A stretch of DNA of 64,000 nt from contig SJRY01000270.1 of the NCBI GenBank assembly GCA_011319805.1, positions 1-64,000 of the forward strand. The letters run 5' to 3'. A program made the translations under genes and the position numbers. The first letter of the stretch is position 1; each line of letters opens with the position of its first letter. Under the pieces are notes generated by a model. That model saw only the letters and a program-made list of their open reading frames with translations. It ran no database searches and was not told the DNA's origin. The stretch is from Macrocybe gigantea (Eukaryota; Basidiomycota; Agaricomycetes; Agaricales; Callistosporiaceae). Shown here piece by piece: positions 11,259 to 23,500 of this stretch.

Positions 11259-11470
11259 ACTTGTTTCGCTTATCGGCGGCAGGATAGGATCGCCTTCGAT
11301 CGCAGAGCTGGAAGCTGTTAGCCAACACTCAGGCGGGGGAAGACGACCGCAAAAGCCGCGTTGACCTCTGCGAACGGTGTGGCAAGTGGGGTGGACTGAT
11401 CCTATTTTGTATCAAGAATGACTGTCGTCAGAAAGAAATCTCTGAATGAAAACAAAGTGCTCTATGTGTT

Positions 11471-14138
11471 TCAATTAAATGGTGCAAAGCCCTCTGCACC
11501 TTCAGCATCATCGTATTCGTCTTCTCTGTCCTCTGGTCCAAGTGCTCCATCCTCATCCTCGTCCTCATCCTTGTCCTCTTCATCCTCCTCATCGTCTGTG
11601 TTATCCTCGTCTTCTGCATCTGCGTCCTCTTCATTCTCGTCTTCTTGACCTTCTTCACCTTCATCCTCATCGATTTCATTCTCCTCATCTTGTTCTTCGA
11701 CATCTTCACCTTCATCTTCTTGTATCGGTTCTTTGAATTATCTTAGAGACATCTAGCTTCACAGAAAAAAGAAACACACCTTGTATAATGTTGCCTTTGT
11801 CGAAGGGCACAACGTGGGACACTACCTCCAGATATTTCTCACCAAGATCACTGAGGGCAGCCCATATTGCTTGATGTCCGATAGCCCCACCGAAATAGCG
11901 CATCACCATATCCCGGTCGATGAAACTGTAAACGCAAATCAGCCAAATGCCAAGGTATGCAGACCATGACCTACATTCCAACATAATACCAATTCCAATC
12001 TTCGTGATCTTCATTGGGTTGACGGGTGATAGATGGTCCCAAAAGTTCTGAAGTTCATCCATGTGCAAATGCAGGCATCAAGTGCACTGCGCATACTATG
12101 TCATTGGGGTCGAGAAAGCCAAATGCGTCTGGGTCAGACCCGTACAGAAAGCCGATGCGAGGAAGACGCAGGGCCTTCCACCTGGAGCGGTGTCGCTGAT
12201 CATGGTCAAAGTTGCACATGAACAAGACGTCCATCTTGTGAGGGACATCATCTATTCCAAAGCGCTGAGCATAGAGATGGAATATGCTGATGACCTGCGC
12301 ATAGGCGTATGGATGCGGGTCTCTCCCGACCTCCTCCGCGGCTTCGTGGGACAAGACCATCATATCGGGATGTGTCCGCGGATTGATAGAGTCTTGATTT
12401 CGCTGCATGTCGTAGGTTGTATAATTGAATCGGACTACCTTGTGCATGTATAGTCAGTTACGTTGGATGATTAATGATGCGTGGTCAGATTCTGAGAATT
12501 CGACCATGTCTCTAAATGAAGAGCCTTGCAAACGAGCAAGCAAGTGGTCTTTCAACCGTGGCAGGAAGTCCTGGTGTGGACTATTATTAGCAAGTCTTGC
12601 GAATGATATGCCGAGCGACACTTACCACCAGTGCAGGATCGTCCTTATTCTCCTGTAGCCACGAAAATATAGACACATAGTTCTTCTTCGACTCTGACAT
12701 GTGGTAATGTTGATCTGGAGGAGTGGGCGGCAGGGCCTCAGAGACCGTGAAAGGCAACGCGGCAGTGGCATAATCATCGACAGCCACCTCTCCGCGGGCA
12801 TTTGCCATCTGGTGATTGTATCGTCGCTGCCACATATCCTCCAGAAATCGTGCGCGCTGCAGTTGTCTCGAGATTTGCCCTTCGAAACCATTGTTCTTGC
12901 TTGTGCGGGCGAAATACCGTTTGACTCGATGATGTTCCAGTTCGCCCTTGTATCAAGAATGAGTCGTAGGTAGATGTATCACAAAACAACACTGAACGTA
13001 CCACTTGCGTCGAATAATTTTCTGTCATTCCAAACAATTTGATGGCTTTGACATAGTCGCCCAATGCATGAAACTTGTACGTCATCAGGTTGAATCGCTT
13101 GCAGTTGACCTTGCCTGTTTTGCGACCACAGTTAGATTGAGTGCCACCGCTTGCCTCCACCCATGCGGCTGTGCGACATCCTCGCACTGCCTCCTCTTTA
13201 GGAAGTTCTCGTGTCTCGTAGCATTCACAGGTGGTCCTCTCGAATTTTCAGATGATATGCCCCACGGCTGTTGTTGTCACCTCAAGGAAGCCGAGCGTTC
13301 TTTCGGTATGAAGCCACAATTTCGCAATGGCATGCCATGTCGACAGTGTGAACACCAGATCCAGGACCATTGAATTGTGCGGTTCAGGTAGTAAATCCTC
13401 CAATACAGGCATTGCGCACTGCTGAGAGTCAGCTCTGCCCCGAAACAATTATAGACCATCCAACTTACCTGCAACATATCCTCGTAATCGCGGGCTGCCA
13501 GTCGTTTAGCTGTTGGTCAGCTTTGGGATCACCGGATGGATATGTGGTATAGACTCGATAGACGCCAAATTCATTGGGCTCTGTCTGAAATTCGATCAGA
13601 TTCGGAGGAGGGGGGGATGGTGATGGAGGTGAAGTGTCTTCTTCCTCCTTGATGGGTTCGGGCTCCTTCAGTCTCAGTGGAGGAGGCATGTGTGGCAGGT
13701 GTACATGGTGAGGCATGAAATCATGATACCAGTGAGGAAAGGTTCGCTTCCTACCAGACCTGGTAGGAGGAGGCACGAATCCTTCTTTGACACGTGCGGG
13801 CTGGGGTTCGGGTTCTTTGTCGACCTCCATGTTTTCGACCAAGTCTGGCACTTCTGCAACCTGTCCTCTAGTTAGCTGGCATGATGTTTACTTTAATGAT
13901 CACATACCAATGGTTCCACTGGTGGAGATGGTTGATGTATCCTCAACAGTTTTTCCTTCCTTTCCTCTCTTTTCTCTTTGACGCACTTGGCTCTTTCAAT
14001 AACCAAGGCAGCCACCTCACTTCTTGCGAGCTTGCATTTTTTGCAATGAAGGGATAAACCCTGACTGCTCTTGCATTCTAAATGGCACGACTGACAGACG
14101 AAAGCCACCATGAGCAGGACAGGGATCCACCAGCGCAT
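11471..14138 (-). pseudogene. Plavaka-type transposase-derived gene lacking the catalytic core
   Basis: The minus-strand gene has an N-terminal C2H2-like finger CQSCHLECKSSQGLSLHCKKC (about 14030-14100), then a Pro-rich segment with a basic RSGRKRTFPHWYHDFMP motif and NEFGVYRVYTTYPSGDP (about 13530-13760). After these come HAIAKLWLHTERTL (13270-13350), NLMTYKFHALGDYV (13000-13100), TTYDMQRNQDSINPRTHPD through DAFGFLDPNDIVCAVHLMPAFAHG (12055-12420) and SFIDRDMVMRYFGGAIGH (11880-11930). It ends in a strongly Asp/Glu-rich tail with TGA at 11471-11473. Short introns separate the blocks; one is about 11723-11780. These are the terminal regions known from basidiomycete Plavaka (CACTA-related) proteins, but the long central transposase domain is absent. 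It is either a non-autonomous remnant or a stand-alone derivative. Some frames are broken. Confidence 0.7.
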
Positions 14139-14454
14139 TCCAATGGGGGATAGGTCAATGAAGGCAGTGCATACAGCGAGAAGGCATCGAAGCTGTCATC
14201 ATAGAATCACGTGGGACCTCAGGCCTGGGGCCCGCCCCAGGCCCGGATGCAGATAAATCGGTATTATTGCTATGTAGGCGGGCTAATTACATCGTAGATA
14301 GCATCAGAGTCTCGTCGCGGAGGAGGGATCATCAATTATTGGGCCTTGATTACAAGCAAATAGTACATTGATTTGGCGACAGCACAACAACAGCGAAAGC
14401 AATTGGCAGCACAGAACTCGGCAGGAAACTTGAGGGACCAGGCAATGGGTGGGA

Positions 14455-14778
14455 TCAATCTCTTGGAGGTATCTGACACACCAATCGATGACCCCCACAA
14501 GTGACAATCTTGAGAATCAGAAATTCAGGTACTTGTACGTCGTCAGGAATTACGATGGGAGGATCGGGCGAGGACTTTGTCGCAGATGGCAGGCGATTGC
14601 GAATTTTGTCATTTAAAATGTCATTAATGACCCTAACACGCTCTTCAGTGAGAGAAACATGGTGGTGAGGGACGTACATCAATTCGTTGAGGCGTCGTTG
14701 CATGGCCAAGATAACTCTATTCCCACTGCTCATCCTTTGTTTCCCTCCTCCATGTATCCGTTTGATATATTCTTTCAA
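14455..14778 (-). CDS. Small uncharacterised ORF
   Basis: This is a 107-codon frame upstream of the Plavaka-like gene, on the same strand, with a charged helical middle (SLTEERVRVINDILNDKIRNRLP). I recognise no family. It could be an exon fragment of a transposon accessory gene or chance. The rest of 14139-14860 shows nothing identifiable. Confidence 0.2.
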   Translation of the reverse strand: MKEYIKRIHGGGKQRMSSGNRVILAMQRRLNELMYVPHHHVSLTEERVRVINDILNDKIRNRLPSATKSSPDPPIVIPDDVQVPEFLILKIVTCGGHRLVCQIPPRD

Positions 14779-14861
14779 ATTGATTTTATTCTACAACTGT
14801 ATCTATAGTCTACGATGTATCTACGGACTATGTACATCTACTACGGAGGCAAACGTCATTG

Positions 14862-15054
14862 ATGGTAGTGGTAACGGGGCAGGAGCAAAAGCGTGGGAAT
14901 GCGGACTTGTGCGAATTGATCACCCCATGGGAAGTTGAAACCTCGGGTAACCAGTAACTGGCTGGTTACCCGAGGTTTCAACTTCCCATGGGGTGATCAA
15001 TTCGCACAAGTCCGCATTCCCATGCTTTCACTCCTGCCCCGTTACCACTACCAT
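14862..15054. repeat. Near-perfect palindrome, 93 bp arms with 7 bp loop
   Basis: The left arm 14862-14954 is the reverse complement of the right arm 14962-15054, with about three mismatches near 14886-14893. The loop is TAACTGG. A transcript would form a long hairpin. It is not related by eye to the LTR families here. It could be a foldback element, or the joined ends of two inverted copies of a transposon terminus. Confidence 0.9.
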
Positions 15055-15296
15055 TGACCTTGCTGCTGGTCGGCCCCTCTCGGTAAGTCCCTAGATTTTT
15101 GTGTAGTCAGTAGAATATATAGTAGACTAGAACAATAAAATGAATGGGTGAACACAATGACGTTAAGGCTAAAAAAAAAAAAAGAAACTTGTCATTATGA
15201 AATGCTAGAGGCTCACCATGGCTGTCTACACAAACGTCATCGAATAAGTGCTGATCATCGTTCTCAGCCTCCTCGACCTGAAACCTAAATGCCATG

Positions 15297-16679
15297 CTCT
15301 GACAGGTTTCAGAGGCGGCTCGACGGTTCATCGATATCGAGGCGGAGGTGGATGACCAGAGCAGCGAGGAGGAGCAGGATGACTTACTTGGTACGATCAA
15401 TGCCTGAATGCAACACCAGTTACCTATCTAACCATTCCTCAGATGACTTTATTGATGATAATGAACAAACTGAAGAGGGTCCGCAGACTGGCTCTGCAAT
15501 GACTCAGGATTCTATTGGCATCGACGATGGCAGTGGCGACGACCTTGACACCTTCCTATCTGAGATTCTCCAGTGTGCGTGCTGATGTCAGGACTCGTCG
15601 AGGTCTCAACCCCATGATGGAGAGACAGTCATCGATCTGCCCTTGGAAAGTATGGTCCTTGATGGTGACTACCCCCTGTGGCGAGTTCCCTGCTGCGTGA
15701 GTAACTTTTCAACCATCTTCAGTCACTGCTAAGGACTTTAATAGGTCAGAATCGAGGAGGAGGCGTTGATGTTGCTGATGAAGGCTGCTCAGCCTGAGCA
15801 CGAGTTGCGTTCGGCCTTTTGTCATGCCTACCTCCGCGGTTGGATCTACTTGGAAGCAACGATGAACCAGGTGCTGGTCAATCTGCTTAAAATCACTCCG
15901 GGGATTCACCGCGGTGACCAAGACATTCCATGGACCCAGATCGATGTGAAGGACTGGCAGCAGACACTAACGGTTGCAGAGCCTAGTGATATACCTTCGG
16001 TGGGGTCTTGGGTGTGAATTCTAAAAGGACCGTACAAGGGCGACATGGGGTTGATCTGCAAGTTTGAATACTGGGTTGGGGTCAGCGTATTGTTGATCCC
16101 CCGCCTTGACTTTCACGCCGTCCCTTCATCGAAAAAGTGGAAGAGGTCGACAGTCCCCCTCTTGCTCGACTTTTCGACCTGCTGACGATCCCGAGGGACT
16201 TTCGCATTCAACTGACATGCATAGACGAGCATACATTCAAGTTTGGGCGAATGATGTTTAAGCACGGCCTGCTGAAGAAGCCGTTCGACCTTCACTCGGT
16301 CTCTCGAAGCGGTGTCTTCTTGTCAACAGAGACTTTCATGACATTTCAAATGAGCAAGCATCCAGCTATCCAAGCTGCTGGATTCATATGCCCCGTGGAA
16401 TGGAAGTTCGAAGAGCAGGAGAAGGTCTACGTAACCTCATCCGAGAAGCAGGGCATCATCCGCTCCCTTTCCCAAAACGGCATCAAGGTCAATTTGTCCA
16501 AAGACAAAGGCTTAATCAGTGTTCCATAGTGTGAGCTGCGAAAGGTCATCGTACCCGGAGATTTCATCCAAGTGACCGGCGGGCCAAGACAAGGACAAAA
16601 GGCTTGGGTAACGGGTATGGTTGAGACCAGCGCTGACCTCGTCGAGCAGCCCAATGATCTCGCAAAGGCGTTTCTGGAG
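15297..16679 (+). pseudogene. Truncated SPT5-like (NGN/KOW) gene
   Basis: The exons read as an acidic N-terminus (FIDIEAEVDDQSSEEEQDD, then DDFIDDNEQTEEG), an NGN-like block (YPLWRVPCC, ELRSAFCHAYLRGWIYLEA, about 15650-15880), and KOW-like blocks (GPYKGDMGLI at about 16030; PGDFIQVTGGPRQGQKAWV at about 16555-16615). This matches the architecture of the SPT5 elongation factor and its paralogues common in Agaricomycetes. It is broken by TGA near 16015 (CGA-type), a frameshift near 16160, and TAG near 16527 (TGG-type). It ends at 16679, where a fragment of element D begins. SPT5 acts with RNA polymerase II, but this copy cannot make a full protein. Confidence 0.65.
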
Positions 16680-17530
16680 TCTGGCTTTCAGAATCTCGAT
16701 GCGGCAGCACTTAGAGGGAGGTATCACAGGAGGGGGAGGCTTTGGAACCACTGGGTTCAGAAGGTCATAGTTGTTCATCTTATCTATGGCTGATCTAGCC
16801 TTGATATCTATCACAATGTTATTACGAAGTGCAAAAAGCAGGCCTAGAAGTACAGGGGAACACAGGTTTGGAGCGATGATTGCTTTAACAGATTTCGAAT
16901 GCCAACAAGAGTCCAAGGAGGAAAGTGAAAGGATGACATACAATTCTTTCTTTTGTGATTTTGTATTATCGTTGAAGGCGAGCGAGCAGGCAAATGGTTT
17001 GTAAAGACATTTGCGAGTTAGTCTGAGGCAGGAAACTAGACTGTCATTGATCAGCATGATGTGAGCACCGGTGTCGAGAAGTGTTGTCAATTCTACCAGA
17101 GTGTCAATGTTCAGTCCAGAAATAGCACACTTCCAATGAAGGTGTTTGACAGATAAGGGTATACTCACATCATCATCCGATTCTGTCCTGTAGCCAAGGA
17201 CAGAGGAGGGAATGACTACAGCGATGGAGTTGTTGGACATGTCAGAAAGCTCTGTGATGCTGGTGCTTCTGGCAACAGTGGCAACGGGCTTGGATGTGTT
17301 CTTTGAAGAAGATTTGAGGGGCCACTTTCCAGCAGCAGTCGCCTCGGCCTTGTGTTGAAGCATTGCAGCTTCAGTGAGGGGCTTGTAATTGTTCCCATCT
17401 GGGAAGTCATTGGGGCAGTTGCCAAAATCATGGTCAGCATAACCATGACAGCATTTGTTGCAACCATTGTGCTTCTTGAGCAACTCGCATTCGGCATCGG
17501 ACAGCTTAGGGGGACAGCATCTGCCTTTCC
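16680..17530 (-). mobile_element. D': fragment of chromovirus D (nucleocapsid/protease start of pol)
   Basis: Read on the minus strand, it encodes the Cys/His-rich segment CELLKKHNGCNKCCHGYADHDFGNCP and the retropepsin site LLDTGAHIMLIND, ending within IEILKAR. It is a near-identical inverted copy of 26653-27516. The visible differences are a 6 bp gap (YDYVI against YVI) and a few substitutions. It is cut off sharply at the SPT5-like gene (16679/16680). Together with the adjoining A LTR it forms the left arm of a roughly 1.17 kb inverted repeat. Confidence 0.88.
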
Positions 17531-17850
17531 TGTTACAGATGTCACCCAAAGGACCATTTATTTTCTTATCTTATCTTTCCCACATCCCTTATCTCCCCCG
17601 TCATGCTGCGCAGCGCGCAGCCATCGAGTCATCCCACTTCCCTAGTCATCCTGAGTCATCTCCTTCCAGTCTTACTCATCTGCAGTCCACAGCATTGCGC
17701 AGCCCATGGTCCGTGCTCGAGTACTGTAATGTATATAAGGACTCCCAGATGTACCAGTAGTGCTAGGCTTAATATTCCTTTTGCCATCATCTCAAGACTA
17801 CTCTCGCACTTAGTCTGCCCGAGTCCTTCTGAGATTCATCTAGCCTAACA
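17531..17850 (-). repeat. Family A LTR, now between D' and D gag
   Basis: The 320 bp LTR reads TGTTACAGATG...TAGCCTAACA on the + strand and is flanked by TTTCC on both sides (17526-17530, 17851-17855). It looks like a solo LTR inserted in D. Its internal variants (GGTGACATCTG, GACGGGGGAG) are shared with the LTR at 26333-26652 rather than with 20138-20456. Confidence 0.92.
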
Positions 17851-19002
17851 TTTCCCAGAGGAGGAGGATGAGTTGTAACCGGTATTGGAGGCCCAGAAAG
17901 GCATGCATTCTCTTTTTCAATGGCTTGGCACTTTGAGGTGCGGGTGAGCTCCTCTGCAGCCTTGCGGAAGCAATTCAGCTCCGCAGAATGGGCGTCTGTG
18001 ATATTGGTAACTGCGTTGCGCCATGCACAAAGTTTGGTGCTGTCCCTGTTCACCTCACTGGCAGCATCAGCTGCCAATTTTATGGCAGCGGCCACGTTAG
18101 CAGCCTCACAGCGTTTTCGCAAATCCATGTCGATGAGGCTCTGAAGTTGAAGAAGGAGGGCGGCATCATTGAGATGTTGCAGGGTGGACTTGAGAACAAT
18201 GTTCTCATTGATGTGGTCTGTCACCCACATGCAGAAATCGAGTTGTTCGGTAAAAACAGAGGAGCATAAAGAGAGACAAATATCTTCTTGCCAGAGGGGA
18301 GGGAGGAAGGTATTGCGAAGTTCCTTGAGGAACTCGGTGAAGCTGAGGGTGGCGAGACAGCTCTGATCTGAGCTGATCCAGTCTCTGATGGATAAATCGG
18401 TGAAGGCAGGGAGAATGGCAGTGGTTTGCATGGCAGGGGCTATCTCTTTGGCTGTGAAGAAATCTGTGCATGCCAACTCAAAATCATGACAGACTCAGGG
18501 GGTCAACTGATCCTCTGAGACATGAGGGATCTTTTTTACGTCGACATGGGTGCAGGTGGCTGGGGTGTGTGTGGACATAGCAACAGCAGGGTGGAATGGG
18601 ACTTCAATAGAGGAATCCTCTGATGAGGAGGTGCTAGAGCGTGGGGAAGGGGGAGATGTATGCACCTTTTCGAGCTGGGGCAGAAGCACACTCGAGGAAG
18701 GAGTCAGTATATGCATGTCTCTAGAGCCCTTCGAGCTAAGGGAGGTAAGGGACAAATGCTTGGTAGGGGAGGGGGAATGGACCCAATGGCAGGCCCTGTA
18801 GAAGGAGGTATCTGGTTGTTTGAAGGTCCTTGGAGAGTGGCCTGTAGCTCTCCACCTGCTACATCAGCAAAGGGAAGCTGGCTGGTGTCGCTGCATCACT
18901 ACGCTGATGCTGAAGACATGTGCAAGGATGCAGCTTGATTCAGGGATGGTCATCAAGGGTAAGTGATGCAGTGATACGCAGCATCGCGATTCAAAAAAAA
19001 AG
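17851..19002 (-). mobile_element. D chromovirus gag half (inverted piece)
   Basis: On the minus strand, after the D 5' LTR, come a leader and a Gag-like frame (17856-18476) with FTDLSIRDWISSDQ, SFTEFLKELRNTFLPP and DITDAHSAELNCF-like segments, ending ENACLSGPPIP at the LTR. The Gag frame should continue into RKGRCCPPKLSD at 26653 (+ strand). The missing continuation in this orientation is explained by the inversion described in the findings. Confidence 0.8.
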
Positions 19003-19214
19003 TGTAAATACATCTCGAATAGAGGCATCAAACACTCACAAATCAGGTGAGGGAATCGGACTAGCATATATTCGAGAGTGGAATGTGTACACAGCGAGGA
19101 TCAAGGGATGAGAGAAAAGAAAAAGGTAAGTAAGTTCAGCCTTGAAGAGGTGACATGTATATAATGTCCAAGGTCACATGAAAGAGATGATGTAATCTGG
19201 GGACCAGGATTACA
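19003..19214 (-). repeat. D 5' LTR
   Basis: This 212 bp copy on the + strand begins TGTAAATACATCTCG and ends CCAGGATTACA. It is followed by CCAAC (19215-19219), the target duplication whose partner GTTGG sits at 31027-31031 on the opposite orientation. Confidence 0.92.
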
Positions 19215-19219
19215 CCAAC

Positions 19220-19549
19220 ATGTGACAAGCACTAGTCACATGATGGACAATAAACACAAGGGAAACATGAGGAAGTCATGTAATAAGGATGCATCAGCAC
19301 CAAGCTGAAACTTACTCATTATTTGCAGGATAACATGAGGCACTCAGTCAGCAAGATATGGGTGACTAGTAGCAATACTTCCTCATAGCATGAGGATAAT
19401 GTATGGTCTGGAACATAATAGTATATAAGTATGTAGAAAATGTATGATAGAACCCAGCTTCGAGCTGGCTTGTAATAGCACTCATATCCCCGCCTCTCAC
19501 TTTTGACTAGCTAAGAATGACCTGCATGCAGAATAAGTTTTGTGTAGCA
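19220..19549 (+). repeat. B2 5' LTR, larger piece (inverted)
   Basis: It matches the B LTR from ATGTGACAAG through the end GTGTAGCA in sense orientation, opposite to B2's other LTR. The missing first 40 bases are at 31027-31066. D separates the pieces, and the later inversion flipped this one. Confidence 0.9.
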
Positions 19550-20137
19550 AAAGCTCGAAGATATCCCTTGCACACCTCACTACTCCTACTCTCTACATTG
19601 CCCTTCCTTCGTTGCCCAACAGCTCTAAGTGCCATGTGACCAAAGGAATCCGCTGCATCATTATTACCTCTTTACCCTACCATTACTAACAGTTCTACCT
19701 TTCATCCCTATTCCCCATCCTGCGCCAACCCCCATTCTAGTCTCTGTCATTGGTCCTTGTTCATTGCATTTGGAAGTGAGGACTAGAGGTAATGTTGAGC
19801 CTGACCCCATCTGAATCGAACATCACAAGGCTGTGCTAGGGTGATCCTCAGAGAGCCCTACCGCACATCTGACTAGGTAGGTTGTTGACCCAGGATGTAC
19901 CGAAGCAAGAGAGACCAGAGGACTTGGATGTGTAGATAGTCTCCACCCATCGACTGCTTCTCAAACACACCCTTGAAGATCATTGTCAGAGACGTGCTGC
20001 TGACCTGAAACAAGAAAGGAGTTGCCAGACCACTGGAACTTCTGACGATGAATCCTTCCTTGACTGCTGTTTAGGGCATCTCTATAGCTATAGAGATTCA
20101 AGCCAACCTTCCACAGTTTAACAGGCACCCTCCTTTC
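19550..20137 (+). mobile_element. B2 leader/gag remnant
   Basis: The sequence directly follows the B LTR end, so by position it is the B2 leader and gag start. All frames are heavily interrupted (for example VEPDPI then stop, and SSESPTAHLTR then stop) and I could not recognise a Gag domain. It ends at A2. Confidence 0.55.
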
Positions 20138-20456
20138 TGTTAGGCTAGACGAATCTTAAAGGACTCGGGCAGACTAAGTGCGAGAGTGGTTTTAAGACAA
20201 TGGCAAATGGAATATTAAGCCTAGCGCTACTGGTACATCTGGGAGTCCTTATATACATTACAGTACTCGAGCACAGACCATGGGCTGCGCAATGCTGTGG
20301 ACTGCAGATGAGTAAGACTGGAAGGAGATGGCTCAGGATGACTAGGAAAGTGGGATGACTCAATGGCTGTGTACTGCGCAGCATGATGGGGAAGATAAGG
20401 GATGTGGGAAAGATAAGATAAGAAAATGAATGGTTCTTTGGGCGACATCTGTAACA
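20138..20456 (-). repeat. A2 left LTR
   Basis: The 319 bp LTR begins TGTTAGGCTAGACG and ends GACATCTGTAACA. It carries private changes (AATCTTAAAGG, GTGTACTGCGC) absent from the right LTR. Confidence 0.92.
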
Positions 20457-20507
20457 TCACCCTCTCTGTAGATTCATGTCCTCATGAAAAACCTTAGTCC
20501 AGCTGTC

Positions 20508-23500
20508 CCCACCCAGTATTGGTCTCCCAGGTGGTTGCAGCACATGGGGCCCATGTATGAATGAGCTCTTCATTATAGGCGTGGATGTGATGGAGTGTGG
20601 TGGCGAGGAGTTTAAGTCGCCGGTTTTCTGTGCGAAGCATTTCCATCGCCTCGAAGTGCGATACGTTCAGCTGCAGTGGGGCTGGTCCCATCAGGGGTTC
20701 ACCTGGTCCAGAGGTGCGTGCGGATGGTCATAACATAGCACATATATGCACCAAGTGTGATGGCGAGGGGGTCCATGTAGTCACTGCCATTGAGAATTCT
20801 TGCTAGATTCTCATGGTCGTTTGAGTAGTTGGGGATAGGTGCACAGCTGTCGTCGCTGCTGTCAATGCTGATGGGGGCGTTGGTGGTCATGACGTGCGAT
20901 TTTTGGTCTTCTTCCCTCTTGTCATGATCCTTTTATCCTGGTTTGCAGTCTTCTTTAGGAAGTGGTCTAGAGCTTGCTGCGCATTCCCCAGTTCCTTCTC
21001 TTTGATCCATGTATTCTCCTCATGTCCGTATCCTTTCTATTTGACCAGGAATAGCATCCCCCTCCCTTGTTTCTTCCTTTTTAGGATTTCTTCTATCTCA
21101 TACTCTTCTTTATCATTTATGATTTCAGGGGGTGGTGGTGATGGTCGCTCTTGTATCTTGAAACAGGGTCCTTTGTAAGGCATGAGCAGTGTTTCATTGA
21201 ACACGGGGTGTATCAGCTGCCATGATGCTGGGAGTTCCAGGCGATATGCCAAGGCTCCTTTCTTTTCAACCACCTTGAACGGTCCGTATTGGAGTGCCGA
21301 TAACTTCTTTGATGGTCGATTGACTGTGATATTGGTGGCTTCTAGCCATACTCTATCCCCTTTCTTGTATTCATGGGCTGGTCTTCGCCTTGCATCGTAA
21401 TTGTCTTTGGCTCGTGTTTGTGCATACTGCAGTGCAGCATTTGCTTCCTTTCGTATTTGGTTCATTCTTTTGATGAAGTCCTTTGCTGCGGGGTTATTCC
21501 CTTCTGTCATCTGTGGCTCTCCCTTCCAGGGGTGCATTCCATAGTTGAGGTAGAATGGTGTCTCCTTCGTTCCCTGGTGTGCTTTGTCATTGTATTGGTA
21601 CTCTGCGATTGCTATCCATTCTGCCCAATCGTCCTGTAAGTTGTTTGTGAAGCTTCTGAGGAAGGCTTCTGTTTCTTGGTGGGATCGTTCTGCTTGTCCA
21701 TCTGTCTGCAGGTGATAGGCTGTTGATAGATTTTGCTTTGTTCCGAGTAATTTTAGAAGTGCTGTCATAAATCGTGCTGTGAACTGGGGTCCTCGATCAC
21801 TGATGATCTTTCGTGGGATTCCATGAAGCCGCCATACATTGTCTCAGTATAGTCATGTGAGACCTTCTGCTGTGAGTTCGGTCTTTGTGGGGACTAGGTG
21901 GATCATCTTGGTCAGGCAGTCTGTGACTGTGGCGATGGCATTAAAGCCATTCGAGCTGGGTAGCGGTCCTATGAGATCTACTCCGATATCTTCCCATGGT
22001 TGCTGTGGGACTTCGTGTGGGTGTAGGGGTGTGTGTTTCTTTTGTCGGATGATTTTGTTTCGCTGACATGTTTCGCATCCATTGGCATACTTCTTGATGT
22101 CCATTAGCATTGATGGCCACCAATAGGTGCGGTTTATGAGCTCATGCATGCAGTATTGTCCTGGGTGTCCTCTGATGGGTGTGTCATGGTGTTCAAACAT
22201 GATGTCTTCCTTCAGTTTGTTGTCTGGAGGAACATAGATTTTTCCTCCTACGTATATGATGTGGTCATCTTCTGTGAACCAGTGTGGTTTTTCCTTCAGT
22301 CCTGTTGTTACGATCGTCTCCCTTCATGTGCATTATCGAATTTGTTCTATCCTTGAGGATTCGATCATCATGATTCCTCTTGTTTGTATTGTTTCATTAT
22401 TTTCTGCTCCTTCTTTCCGTGGGTGTTCGTCCTCGAACATCATAAATTCGAAGTCTTGTTCATTATTCTCTTCCAGATGTTGAATGAATGCTGCTTCTTT
22501 GATCATTTGTATGTCGTCCTTCTCTGCTAGGTTTTCTTCATATCCTGCCATCCGTGACAGGACATCCGCTTTTCCATTCACCTTTTCTGGTACATGTTGT
22601 AGTTCGTAGTCATATTCCTGTAATTTCAGGTACCAGCCAATCTGTCTCGAATTGAGTCACTGTGGCTTCCGGAAGTATGATAGGTTTTTGTGATCCGTCA
22701 ATATTTCGAACTTCTCTCGAGCTTTGAGGAGGTATTGTCTCCATGTCTTTAGTGCGACCATTATCACAAGAAGTTCCTTGTCGTAGATTTCGTAGTTCTG
22801 TTCCGCTGGGGTCATGCATCTCGAAATGAATGCAATCAGATGCCATAGTCCTTTCTGCTGTTGTGATAGTACCGCTCCAATGGCATATCCTGAGGCAGCC
22901 GTTTCGACTTGGAATTTTCCTTCTGTTTGTGGTAGTGCTAGAATGGGTGCTGAGGTTATATGTCAGATCAGCTCTTTGAAAGCATCCCATTGCTTGTCTG
23001 TCCACTGGAATGCTTTGTTTCCAGTCAACTCCATCAGGGGTTTAGCGACCTTTGCATATCCCTTGATGAATCGTCAGTAAAAGTTCGTGAATCCCAAGAA
23101 CTTTTGTAGTTCTTTCTTCGTCTTTGGGGTTGGCCAGGATTGTACGGCTGTGATCTTTTCTGGTTCCATTTCTACCTTCCCTTCTCCTACAATGTATCCT
23201 AGTACTGGGACTTTTGATGATTCCCAGATGCATTTCGGTCCTTTGATGAACAGGTCGTTCTTGTTCAGTATTTCCATGACTTCTATGGTGTTCTTTTGGA
23301 GTTCCTCTCATGTTCGTCTGATGATTATGATGTTGTCCATATAGATTATGCACACTCTCCTTCGTATTTGGTCTTGGAAGAGGCTCGCCATCATTCGGCT
23401 AAAAGTGCCTGGTGCGTTGCACTGCCCAAAGTACATGACTGTCGGTTCGAAAAGTCCTCTTGCTGTTAGGAAGGCTGCCTTCCATTCGTCCCCTTTCTGG

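Noticed and set aside
10004..11364. Several plus-strand Arg/Gly-rich frames
   Set aside because: They are antisense to the GC-rich repeat region of the GATA gene; composition alone keeps them open.
11418..11648. Serine-rich plus-strand frame (runs of Ser codons)
   Set aside because: It is the complement of the Asp/Glu tail of the Plavaka-derived gene, which is supported by splice sites and family features.
16512..17549. A single minus-strand frame of 345 codons
   Set aside because: Its C-terminal about 55 codons are antisense of the SPT5-like gene. It is a chance fusion at the 16679/16680 junction, so only the part from 16680 is element D.
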